NCBI RefSeq assembly: GCF_041765605.1
Contig: NZ_CP168900.1
Span: 388,001-452,000 of the forward strand
Source of the DNA: Listeria monocytogenes
Lineage (GTDB): Bacteria > Bacillota > Bacilli > Lactobacillales > Listeriaceae
Length of the DNA stretch: 64,000 nt
Direction: 5' to 3'
In this document: positions 52,184 through 62,883 of the stretch, one piece after another
How positions within the stretch are numbered: the stretch's first letter is position 1
Layout: every line of letters starts with the position of its first letter
Translations under genes and position numbers: made by a program
Notes under the pieces: generated by a model
Told to the model about the DNA's origin: nothing
Database searches by the model: none
What the model saw: the letters and a program-made list of their open reading frames with translations, nothing else

Positions 52184-54118
52184 ATGGGATATTTCGCTTA
52201 TAAACGTTTGGAAACACTATATGGCATGCTCCTTGATGCGGGTAGCCACTTATCAGCTCAGAAACTCAGCCAAGAATTACATATTTCCGAACGAACGATA
52301 CGCACAGATATTGCTAAATTAACCGAGTTTCTCGAAAATCATGGAGCAACCATAACACTTACTCGAGGTGCGGGATACAAAATTGAAATCCAAGATCAAG
52401 CTGCCTTTCAAGCTTTCCAGACTGAAAAAAACAAACCTAAAAACGCCGACTATTTTGATTTAGATAACCCCGAAGAACGTGTGAAATACGAGATTTTCTT
52501 GCTGTTATCAAGCGCCGACTATATCAAATTGGAAGACTTAGCGGATACAATCTTTGCCAGCCGCGCAACCATTTCCAATGATATGAAACAAGTTAGAAAA
52601 GTAATTGCGTCATATGGTTTATCGCTTATCTCAAAACCAGGCAGTGGCGTGAAAATTATCGGCGATGAAGCAAAAATGCGCTATGCCTTAACAGCACTAA
52701 TCGCTTCCAAAAATACACCAGAATCATACTTAGAAACTTTTTTCGAATGGCATAAACAAAAAGACAAACTCCAAAAATTAATGACAGCTGTGACCGATTA
52801 TTTCTTTGCAACCAATATTCGCTTCACAGACGAAGCACTTCAAAATTTACTTTTACATATGATGATTTTAGTGGAACGAATTGAACTCGGATATACGTTG
52901 GAAGAGTTTGAATTAACGGATGTTAGTGAAGAGGAAATCGTGATTGCAGATAAATTGGCAACTATTTTAGAATCTCTTTTTGAAATAGAGATTGCGGACG
53001 CGGACAAAAATTATTTGCTTCTCCAAATCGCCAGCAAGCGAATCCTGAACGTAGATGATAAAGAAATTAGCGAATTTGACGATTATGCTTATATTGAAGG
53101 CATGTTGAACCGTATCGAATCGCATTATTTTTATCATTTACAAGATGATATGCAACTGAAAAAGGATCTTGTTGCTCATATCCATTCCATGCTATACCGA
53201 GTGAAGTACCATATGACCGTCAAAAATCCAATGACAGAGCACATCAAACGCTATTATCCCTTAGCTTACGAAATTACGCTCGACGCAGTAGAATCACTAA
53301 AAAAAGATTATCCATATGATATTAATCAAAATGAATTAGCTTATTTAGCGCTTCATATCGGTGCATCATTAGAACGAAATTATCAAATTTCCTATTATCG
53401 GCATAAATCTGCTTTAATTGTTTGCGGATCAGGTTTTGGAACAGCGCGAATTGTAGAAGCAAAAGTAAAATCAGCAGTGAGCAATCTGGATATTACAAAA
53501 GTTGTTTCGATTCAAGAATACAACCGGTTTATTCATATAGAAGAAGATATTATTCTTTCCACTGTTAGAATACCTGAGAAAAACAAGCCAGTCATTAAAA
53601 TTAGCAATATCCCAACAACGGAAGAATTGAAAATGCTTGGTGCAATTATTCAGGAACAAACGGATCCTAACCGCGGCTTTCTATCGAATTTCTTTACAGC
53701 TGATTTTTTTGCAAGAAGCAATATGACAAGCAAAACGGCAATTTTAGAAGAAATGGTCAACTCGTTGGAGCAGCAAAATATTGTTGGTGAGGATTTTCTG
53801 CGCTCTGTTCTTGAACGCGAAAAACTTGGCTCCACTGTGTTAGGGACTGGAATTGCCATACCACATCCACTTGGACTAATGGCAAAAGAAACGAAAATCG
53901 TTATTCGTATATTAGATAAACCCATCAAATGGGATCAAAAACAATCTGTTCGAGCAGTCTTTTTATTATGTATCAGTAAAAATGACTATGAAGAAGCCAT
54001 TAATATTTATGAGCTCCTTGTGGAATTAGTACGTGAGGAATACGGTGAAAAATTATCAGGACTTACCGATTTTTATTCATTCACAGCTTTAGCAAATGAT
54101 ATTTTGAAGAAAAAGTAA
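52184..54118 (+). CDS. PRD-containing transcriptional activator (BglG/MtlR type)
   Basis: This 644-residue regulator has an N-terminal HTH_11 domain (LSAQKLSQELHISERTIRTDI), a second Mga-type HTH, two PTS regulation domains (about residues 190-290 and 300-400, each with conserved His in LLLHMMIL and LALHIGASLE), an EIIB-Gat-like domain with Cys in ALIVCGSGFGTARI near residue 410, and a C-terminal EIIA domain with His in GIAIPHPLG near residue 562. The design fits DNA-binding activators such as MtlR or LicR, controlled by phosphorylation. It is 32 bp after the mannosidase gene and likely activates this operon. Confidence 0.92.
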   Translation: MGYFAYKRLETLYGMLLDAGSHLSAQKLSQELHISERTIRTDIAKLTEFLENHGATITLTRGAGYKIEIQDQAAFQAFQTEKNKPKNADYFDLDNPEERVKYEIFLLLSSADYIKLEDLADTIFASRATISNDMKQVRKVIASYGLSLISKPGSGVKIIGDEAKMRYALTALIASKNTPESYLETFFEWHKQKDKLQKLMTAVTDYFFATNIRFTDEALQNLLLHMMILVERIELGYTLEEFELTDVSEEEIVIADKLATILESLFEIEIADADKNYLLLQIASKRILNVDDKEISEFDDYAYIEGMLNRIESHYFYHLQDDMQLKKDLVAHIHSMLYRVKYHMTVKNPMTEHIKRYYPLAYEITLDAVESLKKDYPYDINQNELAYLALHIGASLERNYQISYYRHKSALIVCGSGFGTARIVEAKVKSAVSNLDITKVVSIQEYNRFIHIEEDIILSTVRIPEKNKPVIKISNIPTTEELKMLGAIIQEQTDPNRGFLSNFFTADFFARSNMTSKTAILEEMVNSLEQQNIVGEDFLRSVLEREKLGSTVLGTGIAIPHPLGLMAKETKIVIRILDKPIKWDQKQSVRAVFLLCISKNDYEEAINIYELLVELVREEYGEKLSGLTDFYSFTALANDILKKK

Positions 54119-54150
54119 AAGCTACCTCCTTTTTTAGGAAGTAGCTTTTT
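54117..54150 (+). terminator. intrinsic terminator of the mannosidase operon
   Basis: AAAAGCTACCTCCT pairs with AGGAAGTAGCTTTT with one mismatch, and a short T-run follows. Confidence 0.8.
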
Positions 54151-54244
54151 CGTGAATTTTTCGTGAATTTTATCATTTTTCCATTTAGTGTAAGTGCATT
54201 TCATGGTACACTATAAGAATACTAACTAACATTTGGAGGATTTA

Positions 54245-54661
54245 ATGAACAGACAAACAGAATTTACATTACTTATCGTAGGGGCATCTTTAAGCATCTT
54301 AGTATTTCTAGGGGCAGTATTTTATTCCTTAATTTTTGGAGTTAATACACTAATGGTAACAGATACTTTTGGTTATTATAGTAGCTCAGAAGAAGCAATT
54401 GTACTTGGAATAATTACATTCTTTTCTATAATTGCTGCATTTTTTGCACTCTTATCAGCAGTTTTTGGTTTCATTGGTGCATTTAAAATTAAAAGTAACG
54501 GACCAAAAGCAAAACAATTGGGCGTTTGCTTTATTATTTTAGGTGGATTACAAGTATTCACTATTCACGGAATTTTATTTTTGATTGCAGGTATTTTAAC
54601 AGTTACAAAAAAAGAATACAAAACAATTTCTAAAGAAGATGAGGGGACAAAATGGGAATGA
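54245..54661 (+). CDS. DUF4064-like membrane protein
   Basis: The 138-residue protein has four predicted membrane segments (about residues 9-30, 53-76, 88-105 approx. and 105-122) and a charged C-terminal tail; the first loop has a GYYSSSEEA segment. It resembles the DUF4064 family, whose role is unknown. The ATG at 54245 follows TTGGAGG. It overlaps the next gene by 10 bp, so both are translated together. Confidence 0.75.
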   Translation: MNRQTEFTLLIVGASLSILVFLGAVFYSLIFGVNTLMVTDTFGYYSSSEEAIVLGIITFFSIIAAFFALLSAVFGFIGAFKIKSNGPKAKQLGVCFIILGGLQVFTIHGILFLIAGILTVTKKEYKTISKEDEGTKWE

Positions 54662-55062
54662 TAACGTTCTTACCAATATTTATTATTTTTGCAATGCTTT
54701 TAGGACTAGCAGCAAAAGTACTTTTAGCAATTTGGGTTTACAAAGACGCTGAACAACGTGGAATGAACGCAATTCTATGGTGTTTGCTAATGGTTTTCAT
54801 CAATGTCATCATTATTCTTGTTATCTATCTGATCGTTCGCACAAAAGGCGAAGTGATGAAGCAGAATTTAGGACTACTAATTAGTGGTATTGGTATTGCG
54901 GTACTTAATACATTAATAGCGATTATTGCTTTTATCTTCTTAATCTTTTTTGCGGTTAATGATGGTGGAATGCATAATATGATGGATGGCTACGACTATG
55001 ATTATAACTACGATTATGATGATGGTTATGAATATGATAGAGATAATTTTGAAGAATTTTAA
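54652..55062 (+). CDS. membrane protein with an Asp/Tyr-rich tail
   Basis: The 136-residue protein has about three membrane segments (near residues 5-25, 35-58 and 70-100) with LAIWVYKDAEQRGMN in the first part, like a PLDc_N-type region. The C-terminal 30 residues are almost only Asp, Tyr, Glu and Asn (GYDYDYNYDYDDGYEYD). The function is unknown. The tail could bind cations or a basic partner. GAGGGGAC precedes the ATG at 54652. Confidence 0.72.
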   Translation: MGMITFLPIFIIFAMLLGLAAKVLLAIWVYKDAEQRGMNAILWCLLMVFINVIIILVIYLIVRTKGEVMKQNLGLLISGIGIAVLNTLIAIIAFIFLIFFAVNDGGMHNMMDGYDYDYNYDYDDGYEYDRDNFEEF

Positions 55063-55073
55063 TAACATCAACG

Positions 55074-55109
55074 AGAATCTGCTACCTAATATAGGGGCAG
55101 ATTCTTTTT
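55074..55109 (+). terminator. intrinsic terminator
   Basis: AGAATCTGC at 55074-55082 pairs with GCAGATTCT at 55097-55105 and T residues follow. Confidence 0.8.
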
Positions 55110-55170
55110 ATATTTGTGCAAAAAGGGTATAGACAATAAAAAAGTGAATCTCGACAAGGGGAACTGCTGA

Positions 55171-56178
55171 ATGGATACGGTTATTTTAATAACGGTTATT
55201 ATCGTTATAATGGGGTTAGCGTTTGACTTTATAAATGGATTTCATGATATTGCAAATGCTGTTGCCACAAGTATTTCAACTAGAGCTTTAAAGCCGCGAG
55301 TAGCAATTGGGATTGCAGCGGTCATGAATTTCTTGGGAGCGATTTCCTTTACAGGGGTAGCGGAATCGCTCACAAAAAGTATTGTAGATCCATTTTCGCT
55401 TAATAATGGGGAATTTGTCGTTTTATGTGGCTTAATTGCGGCTGTGATTTGGAATTTGATGACTTGGCTTGTTGGTATGCCTAGTAGTTCCTCGCACGTG
55501 CTTATCGGCGCAATAGCGGGCGCGTCGATCGCATCTGCCAGCAGTTTTAGCGTACTTAACTGGTCAGGCTTTACGACTATTATTATTGCGCTTATCGTCT
55601 CGCCAATTATCGGTTTTACCGTGGGCTACTTGATTTATTCGCTCTTTAAGCATCTTTTCCACGACAAAAAGCTTGGTAAAATGAATCGGCGCTTTCGTTT
55701 TATCCAAATTGGAACCGCTGCAGTTCAAGCATACTCACACGGCACAAATGATGCCCAAAAAACGATGGGGATTATTACGCTTGCTTTAGTTGCGAGTGGA
55801 CTTTTGAAAGAGTCAGCTGGAATTCCTTTTTGGGTACAAGTAAGTTGTGCGGCATCGATGGCGATTGGCTCGTCTGTTGGTGGTTATCGAATCATCAAAA
55901 CAGTAGGAACGAAAATCATGAAAATCACCCCAGTTACAGGTGTTGCGTCCGATTTAAGCTCACTTTCTGTAATTATGACAGCTACTTTGATTCATTTGCC
56001 AGTCAGCACTACGCAAGTTATTGACAGCTCGATTATGGGTGTTGGAACAGCTAACCATAAAAAAGAAGTCAATTGGCGTACGGGGAAAAATATGGTTGTA
56101 ACTTGGTTTATCACGTTACCACTAGCTGGACTTTTAGCGGCAGTGGTATACTGGATATCAGCAGCTATTTTTTTATAA
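55171..56178 (+). CDS. pit: Pit-type low-affinity inorganic phosphate transporter
   Basis: The 335-residue permease has ten or so membrane segments and both PHO4 signatures: GFHDIANAVATSISTRAL near residue 22, and YSHGTNDAQKTMGII near residue 185. The family imports phosphate as a neutral metal-phosphate complex or with cations. AAGGGGAAC precedes the ATG. The VOC gene follows after 15 bp and may be in the same transcript. Confidence 0.93.
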   Translation: MDTVILITVIIVIMGLAFDFINGFHDIANAVATSISTRALKPRVAIGIAAVMNFLGAISFTGVAESLTKSIVDPFSLNNGEFVVLCGLIAAVIWNLMTWLVGMPSSSSHVLIGAIAGASIASASSFSVLNWSGFTTIIIALIVSPIIGFTVGYLIYSLFKHLFHDKKLGKMNRRFRFIQIGTAAVQAYSHGTNDAQKTMGIITLALVASGLLKESAGIPFWVQVSCAASMAIGSSVGGYRIIKTVGTKIMKITPVTGVASDLSSLSVIMTATLIHLPVSTTQVIDSSIMGVGTANHKKEVNWRTGKNMVVTWFITLPLAGLLAAVVYWISAAIFL

Positions 56179-56193
56179 TAAGGAGGATTTTAA

Positions 56194-56574
56194 ATGAAAA
56201 TAGAACATGTTGCATTATGGACAACTAATTTAGAACAAATGAAGCAATTTTACGTCACTTATTTTGGTGCAACGGCCAATGATTTATATGAAAACAAAAC
56301 AAAAGGCTTCACTTCTTACTTTCTTTCATTTGAAGATGGAGCAAGACTTGAAATTATGAGTCGGACGGATGTAACAGGAAAAACAACTGGAGAGAACTTA
56401 GGCTGGGCGCACATCGCTATTTCAACAGGAACGAAAGAAGCAGTAGATGAGCTAACTGAAAAACTAAGACAAGATGGTTTTGCAATTGCGGGTGAACCGA
56501 GAATGACCGGGGACGGATACTACGAAAGTGTCGTGCTAGACCCAGAAGGTAATCGAATCGAAATTACATGGTAG
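56194..56574 (+). CDS. VOC/glyoxalase family protein
   Basis: This 126-residue protein has the double beta-alpha-beta fold of the vicinal-oxygen-chelate family: MKIEHVALWTTNLEQMKQFYVTYF at the start with His5 as a metal ligand, FEDGARLEIM with Glu, AHIAIS with another His, and VVLDPEGNRIEITW with the final Glu. Members are glyoxalase I, dioxygenases or resistance proteins; substrate unknown. AAGGAGG precedes the ATG. Confidence 0.87.
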   Translation: MKIEHVALWTTNLEQMKQFYVTYFGATANDLYENKTKGFTSYFLSFEDGARLEIMSRTDVTGKTTGENLGWAHIAISTGTKEAVDELTEKLRQDGFAIAGEPRMTGDGYYESVVLDPEGNRIEITW

Positions 56575-56641
56575 GAATGGTTTGCCAGTAACGCATTTAT
56601 CAAGTAATATACGAGTACATACTATAGATGAGGTGAATTTT

Positions 56642-57034
56642 ATGGATATCGTAACTAATAAGATTGTCGTAGAAAAGTATAATTTTGAAACAATCGTGGA
56701 AGAAAATGAGCAATTCGAAAACAAAATTGAATTAGAGGTCCATGAAGTAGAGCCAGTCAATGGAAATGTGGAACTTATGTCAAAAGGAAAAATTTTTAAA
56801 ATAACGATTCCTTTTTTATTAGTCCTTGAAAATTTCCGAATTGACGGTAGAATCAGCCGTATTATTCAATTAAAAGACTTTTTTGGAGATTTTTCCGATT
56901 TAGAAGCTGTAGATGTTGAAGGGTTATCCAATCCGCTAATTGACTACATCAAACGCTTAACATATGATGTAACAGAAATCGCGTTTGATGAACCGGGAGT
57001 TAGCTTGGATTTTAACGCTAATCATAATAGCTAG
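56642..57034 (+). CDS. DUF1149 family protein, SecB-like fold
   Basis: The 130-residue protein matches DUF1149, a family found in lactobacilli and Listeria, related in fold to SecB chaperones: NKIELEVHEVEPVNGNVEL, FKITIPFLLVLENFRIDGRISRI, then NPLIDYIKRLTYDVTEIAFD. The frame opens at 56582, overlapping the end of the VOC gene region, but GATGAGGTG precedes ATG 56642. The gene is next to the NusG-II gene, 12 bp apart, so they are an operon. Confidence 0.82.
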   Translation: MDIVTNKIVVEKYNFETIVEENEQFENKIELEVHEVEPVNGNVELMSKGKIFKITIPFLLVLENFRIDGRISRIIQLKDFFGDFSDLEAVDVEGLSNPLIDYIKRLTYDVTEIAFDEPGVSLDFNANHNS

Positions 57035-57046
57035 TTAGGAGAGAAA

Positions 57047-57469
57047 ATGCGTCAATATATGAAAATGGTACGTCCGTTTGATTTTGTAATTATTATTTTA
57101 CTGATCTTGGGTTCGTTTTTACCACTAATATTATTTTCTGTCGCTGAAGCAAAGCACGTGGGCGATGATGTCGTAGCAGTTATTTCACAAGATGGCAAAG
57201 TGATTCGGGAAATCCCGCTAACTGGGCACAAAGGAAATGAGCAGTTTACGATTAAAGGAAAAGGCGCGCAATATAATTTGATGGAAGTAGATGGCGAACG
57301 GATTCGAATAAAAGAAGACAACAGCCCAGACCAAGTAGGCGTCAAAATGGGCTGGAAATCCAAAGCCGGTGACACCATTGTTTGTTTACCACATAAAGTT
57401 TTCGTAGAGATAAAATCGACAAACAAAAAAAGCAAAGACCCCGATACAGATTTAATTGTGCCGAATTAA
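57047..57469 (+). CDS. NusG domain II-containing membrane-anchored protein
   Basis: The 140-residue protein has one N-terminal membrane segment (residues 11-33) and an extracellular NusG_II domain with VAVISQDGKVIREIPLTG, then IKGKGAQYNLMEVDGERIRIKEDN, and AGDTIVCLPHKVFVEI. In other Firmicutes such proteins are found next to genes for the Gx/heptaprenyl system, but no such neighbour exists here. TAGGAGAG precedes the ATG. Confidence 0.87.
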   Translation: MRQYMKMVRPFDFVIIILLILGSFLPLILFSVAEAKHVGDDVVAVISQDGKVIREIPLTGHKGNEQFTIKGKGAQYNLMEVDGERIRIKEDNSPDQVGVKMGWKSKAGDTIVCLPHKVFVEIKSTNKKSKDPDTDLIVPN

Positions 57470-57488
57470 AACACACTAAGTAATTATT

Positions 57489-57535
57489 AAAACCCAGCAA
57501 TCTTCATTTCCTAAAATGGAGATTGCTGGGTTTTT
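57489..57535. terminator. bidirectional terminator
   Basis: A perfect 13-bp stem AACCCAGCAATCT / AGATTGCTGGGTT, with T residues after it, separates the convergent NusG-II and rifampin phosphotransferase genes. Confidence 0.85.
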
Positions 57536-57538
57536 AGT

Positions 57539-60341
<2,803 letters not shown>

Positions 60342-60346
<5 letters not shown>

Positions 60347-61223
60347 GTTCAAATTTACATAAAGTTAAGCCTCGCGCTTTTGCTTGAGCTACTGTCACAG
60401 CAGTTTCGCCGTTTGAATTATTTAAGCCACGACAATTTTGGTCATAATGGTATTTTTTTCCGGTAGCAGTGATGTAAACCATTTGGCCTTGTTCATTACT
60501 CGTGTCTGGTTGTGCTGCGGCCGCTGCTTTTGAGCGTTCTGCTGCAACCCGTTTTTCTTCCGCTGCTTTTTTCTCTGCTGCCACACGAGCTTCTTCGGCT
60601 TTCTTTTCAGCCGCTAATTTTGCATCAGCTGCGCGTTTTTCTTCGGCGGCTACACGTTCGCGTTCTACACGTTCGGCCTCTGCTTTTTCAGCCGCAACTC
60701 GCTCTGCTTCAGCTTTCTCCGCAAGTTTTGTTTCGTAAGCAGGGGTTAGCGCTAATTTAAGTGTTTGTTCTTTCGTTTGACCGTCAATGGCAATAGAGAG
60801 AACTGCATCTTGTGCTTTATCCAGTTGATTTACAGAAAGACTGAAAGCGCCGTCCTCATCAGCTGTCGTTACAGCGTCAGGAATATCAACGAAATCAAGT
60901 GTTACTTCTGCACCTGGATTGGTTTTCCCTTTGACTACCAACGTTCCTTCATCATCTGTTGTAAAAGTCGTTTCTGCTTTTAAAACAGGGGTATTATCCA
61001 CTTTCTCTGTTTTTTCTTCTTGTTTAGTTGGTTCTTCAGTGGAGGCTTCTTCGTCTGTGGTCGGAATAATTCCAACCCCAATAATAATAGCTAAAATAGA
61101 ACTAATAATGATAATTTGTGTTTTTTTACGAGGCCAGTTTCTCTTTCTAAAACTCACAAGCCCAAAAATCAACACACCAATACCTACTAGAAACAATAAA
61201 GTTCCTAATCCCGTCATATACAT
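60342..61223 (-). CDS. membrane protein with Ala/Glu-rich coiled coil and C-terminal Cys domain
   Basis: The 293-residue protein has two N-terminal membrane segments (residues 5-25 and 35-53), an acidic Thr/Glu linker, an Ig-like domain with DDEGTLVVKGKTNPGAEVTLDF near residues 90-160, a long Ala/Glu/Lys/Arg-rich coiled coil (about 165-245), and a C-terminal small domain YHYDQNCRGLNNSN...AKARGLTLCKFEQ with two cysteines, a motif often found at the ends of secreted nucleases or other proteins. The function is unknown. ATG 61223 and ATG 61217 are both possible. The alanine-rich part is encoded by repeated GCx/GAx codons. Confidence 0.75.
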
Positions 61224-61564
61224 CTCCCTCTCCCTTTTTGTCTAACGAAATTATTATATGCTTAATGTGAGTAAATACATAAGTGAAATTAGCCATTTTT
61301 TATACCTTTTACAAAGAAATTCAATAAAAATGTTCGGAAAGCCGAATAAATGATAAATAAATTACATTTTTGTGCGGTAGGAAAGACGACAGTTGGTAAA
61401 GTAATTGGAAATTTAGCAGGATGTCGAAATTAGCCAGAATTCCAATTTACCAAACTTGTTTCGGGTAGAAGAATTCCGTGGAAATAATAAAGCGGCAGCG
61501 GCTTGAATAATCCAGTTGATTGCTTTATGATGAAGGAAAGACAAGTGCTTTGGAGGTGCTAGAA
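61224..61564. other. 341-bp intergenic region, no gene seen
   Basis: The region between the coiled-coil membrane protein and the 63-residue protein holds no open frame with a ribosome site. It includes a long imperfect inverted repeat: AGTTGGTAAAGTAATTGG at 61391-61408 and CCAATTTACCAAACT at 61442-61456. It is AT-rich, with no clear promoter consensus. An operator, a hairpin in a leader RNA or chance are all possible. Confidence 0.5.
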
Positions 61565-61756
61565 ATGACAAAACCGATAGAAGAAATTGGTGCAGAATTC
61601 GGAGCAAAAGCTGAAAAAGTAGTGCGGAAAACTGGAAATGTTGCTGGAAAAGCAGCGAAGATTTCTGTTTATGGCTCCATTTGGGCTGCGAAAACAGGTG
61701 TAAATAAGACTCGTGCATTTGCTCAAGGCTTTAAACAAGGCTGGTCAGGCAAATAA
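61565..61756 (+). CDS. small hypothetical protein
   Basis: This 63-residue protein is basic and predicted to be one or two helices, with Ala/Gly/Lys-rich GNVAGKAAKISVYGSIWAAK in the middle and AQGFKQGWSGK at the end. It may be weakly membrane-associated. I do not recognise it. TTGGAGGTG precedes ATG 61565, so the earlier frame opening at 61520 is not used. It is 25 bp before the ZIP transporter gene and probably in the same transcript. Confidence 0.72.
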   Translation: MTKPIEEIGAEFGAKAEKVVRKTGNVAGKAAKISVYGSIWAAKTGVNKTRAFAQGFKQGWSGK

Positions 61757-61781
61757 AGCATAGGAAAAGGGAGAACGTGAA

Positions 61782-62591
61782 TTGTTAAATTACTTATCAT
61801 CACTAAATCCGGTATTGTTAGCACTTCTTGCCGGGATTTTTACATGGGCATGTACAGCAGCAGGAGCTTCACTCGTATTTTTCTTTAAAAATCTAAATAA
61901 AAAATGGGGCAATGTTATGCTAGGATTTGCTGCAGGCGTTATGCTCGCAGCAAGCTTCTGGTCGCTTCTTGCCCCTGCAATCGAAATGAGTAAAGATTTA
62001 GGGAAGTTTTCTTTTGTTCCAGCGCTTATTGGTTTTTTGCTTGGGGGAATATTTTTACGTGTAATTGATCGTATTATTCCGCATTTGCATTTTGGTTTCC
62101 CAGAGCAAGCAAAGGAAGGTCCAAAAACGTCCCTTCGAAAAAGTATCTTACTCGTTCTTTCTATTACTATCCATAATATTCCAGAAGGCGCTGCTGTCGG
62201 GGTAGCTTTTGGCGCAGTGATAACTGGAGATACAGAGACGCTTATTACAGCAATCGTTTTAGCGCTTGGTATTGGGATTCAAAACTTTCCAGAGGGAGCA
62301 GCAGTATCCATTCCACTGCGAGGAGAAGGGTTATCAAGAGGGAAGAGTTTCTGGTATGGTCAACTTTCGGCGGTAGTTGAACCGATTTTTGCTGTCATTG
62401 GAGCAGTGTTAGTTGTGTTTGTAACGCCTATTTTACCGTTTGCGCTTGCTTTTGCAGCGGGAGCAATGATTTTCGTTATTGTAGAGGAGTTAATTCCGGA
62501 ATCTCAAGTAGAAGGTTCGGCCGATTTAGCGACTGCCGCAACAATGGCAGGATTTGCTGTAATGATGGTTTTAGATGTTGCTTTAGGGTGA
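61782..62591 (+). CDS. ZIP family metal transporter
   Basis: This 269-residue membrane protein has eight predicted membrane segments and both ZIP metal-binding helices: [18 protein letters not shown] near residue 130 and [20 protein letters not shown] near residue 170. The family moves Zn2+, Fe2+ or other divalent ions into the cytoplasm. It starts with TTG 61782 after GGGAGAACG. A C-terminal EELIPESQ segment is also typical. Confidence 0.9.
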   Translation: MLNYLSSLNPVLLALLAGIFTWACTAAGASLVFFFKNLNKKWGNVMLGFAAGVMLAASFWSLLAPAIEMSKDLGKFSFVPALIGFLLGGIFLRVIDRIIPHLHFGFPEQAKEGPKTSLRKSILLVLSITIHNIPEGAAVGVAFGAVITGDTETLITAIVLALGIGIQNFPEGAAVSIPLRGEGLSRGKSFWYGQLSAVVEPIFAVIGAVLVVFVTPILPFALAFAAGAMIFVIVEELIPESQVEGSADLATAATMAGFAVMMVLDVALG

Positions 62592-62606
62592 AATAATATA
62601 CTGTAT

Positions 62607-62644
62607 AAAAAACGACATTAAATATTTGCGGAATGCGTTTTTTT
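62607..62644 (+). terminator. probable terminator after the ZIP gene
   Basis: AAAACGACATT and AATGCGTTTT pair with one bulge and T residues follow. Confidence 0.55.
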
Positions 62645-62654
62645 ACGGTAAAAT
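62626..62654 (+). promoter_or_regulatory. promoter candidate for a short transcript
   Basis: TTGCGG (62626-62631) and TAAAAT (62649-62654), 17 bp apart, overlap the terminator of the ZIP gene and face + strand. Confidence 0.4.
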
Positions 62655-62660
62655 TAATAG

Positions 62661-62752
62661 TGAAATACTTCACAATATGTTAGTTTTCAGGGGTAATCCT
62701 GTAACTATAAATTGGACACGGTAAAAGCTCCCACTTTATCCGTGTCTTTTTT
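62661..62752 (+). ncRNA. candidate small RNA or leader attenuator upstream of pgdA
   Basis: About 92 bases lie between the promoter candidate and a strong intrinsic terminator (GACACGG at 62715-62721 and CCGTGTC at 62740-62746, with TTTTTT). The segment also contains a palindrome GTGAAATACTTCAC at 62660-62673 and a small CAGG/CCTG hairpin near 62688-62701. No reading frame with ribosome site is present. It might be a free small RNA, or the 3' end of the ZIP message. I do not recognise a known RNA family. Confidence 0.35.
62715..62752 (+). terminator. intrinsic terminator before pgdA
   Basis: GACACGG and CCGTGTC arms, extended inward by TAAA/TTTA, are followed by six T residues. Confidence 0.8.
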
Positions 62753-62883
62753 GTAACATTTGTTACGAGTTTGTTGGTTCTTTTTTCCTATTTTAGTACA
62801 AATGGTAGAATCTTGCTTTTTTTCATGTATAATTGTTGTATACGAAAAACTGGGGAAGGTTTTTCAAAGGTGAGGTGCATAAT

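Noticed and set aside
54152-54172. Tandem CGTGAATTTT repeat after the PRD activator
   Set aside because: Only two partial copies next to a terminator; nothing suggests a function.
49506-54247. Identical TTGGAGGATTTAATGAA at 49506 and 54233 as a mobile repeat
   Set aside because: The match covers only the ribosome site and start codon region and does not extend, so it is explained by translation signals.
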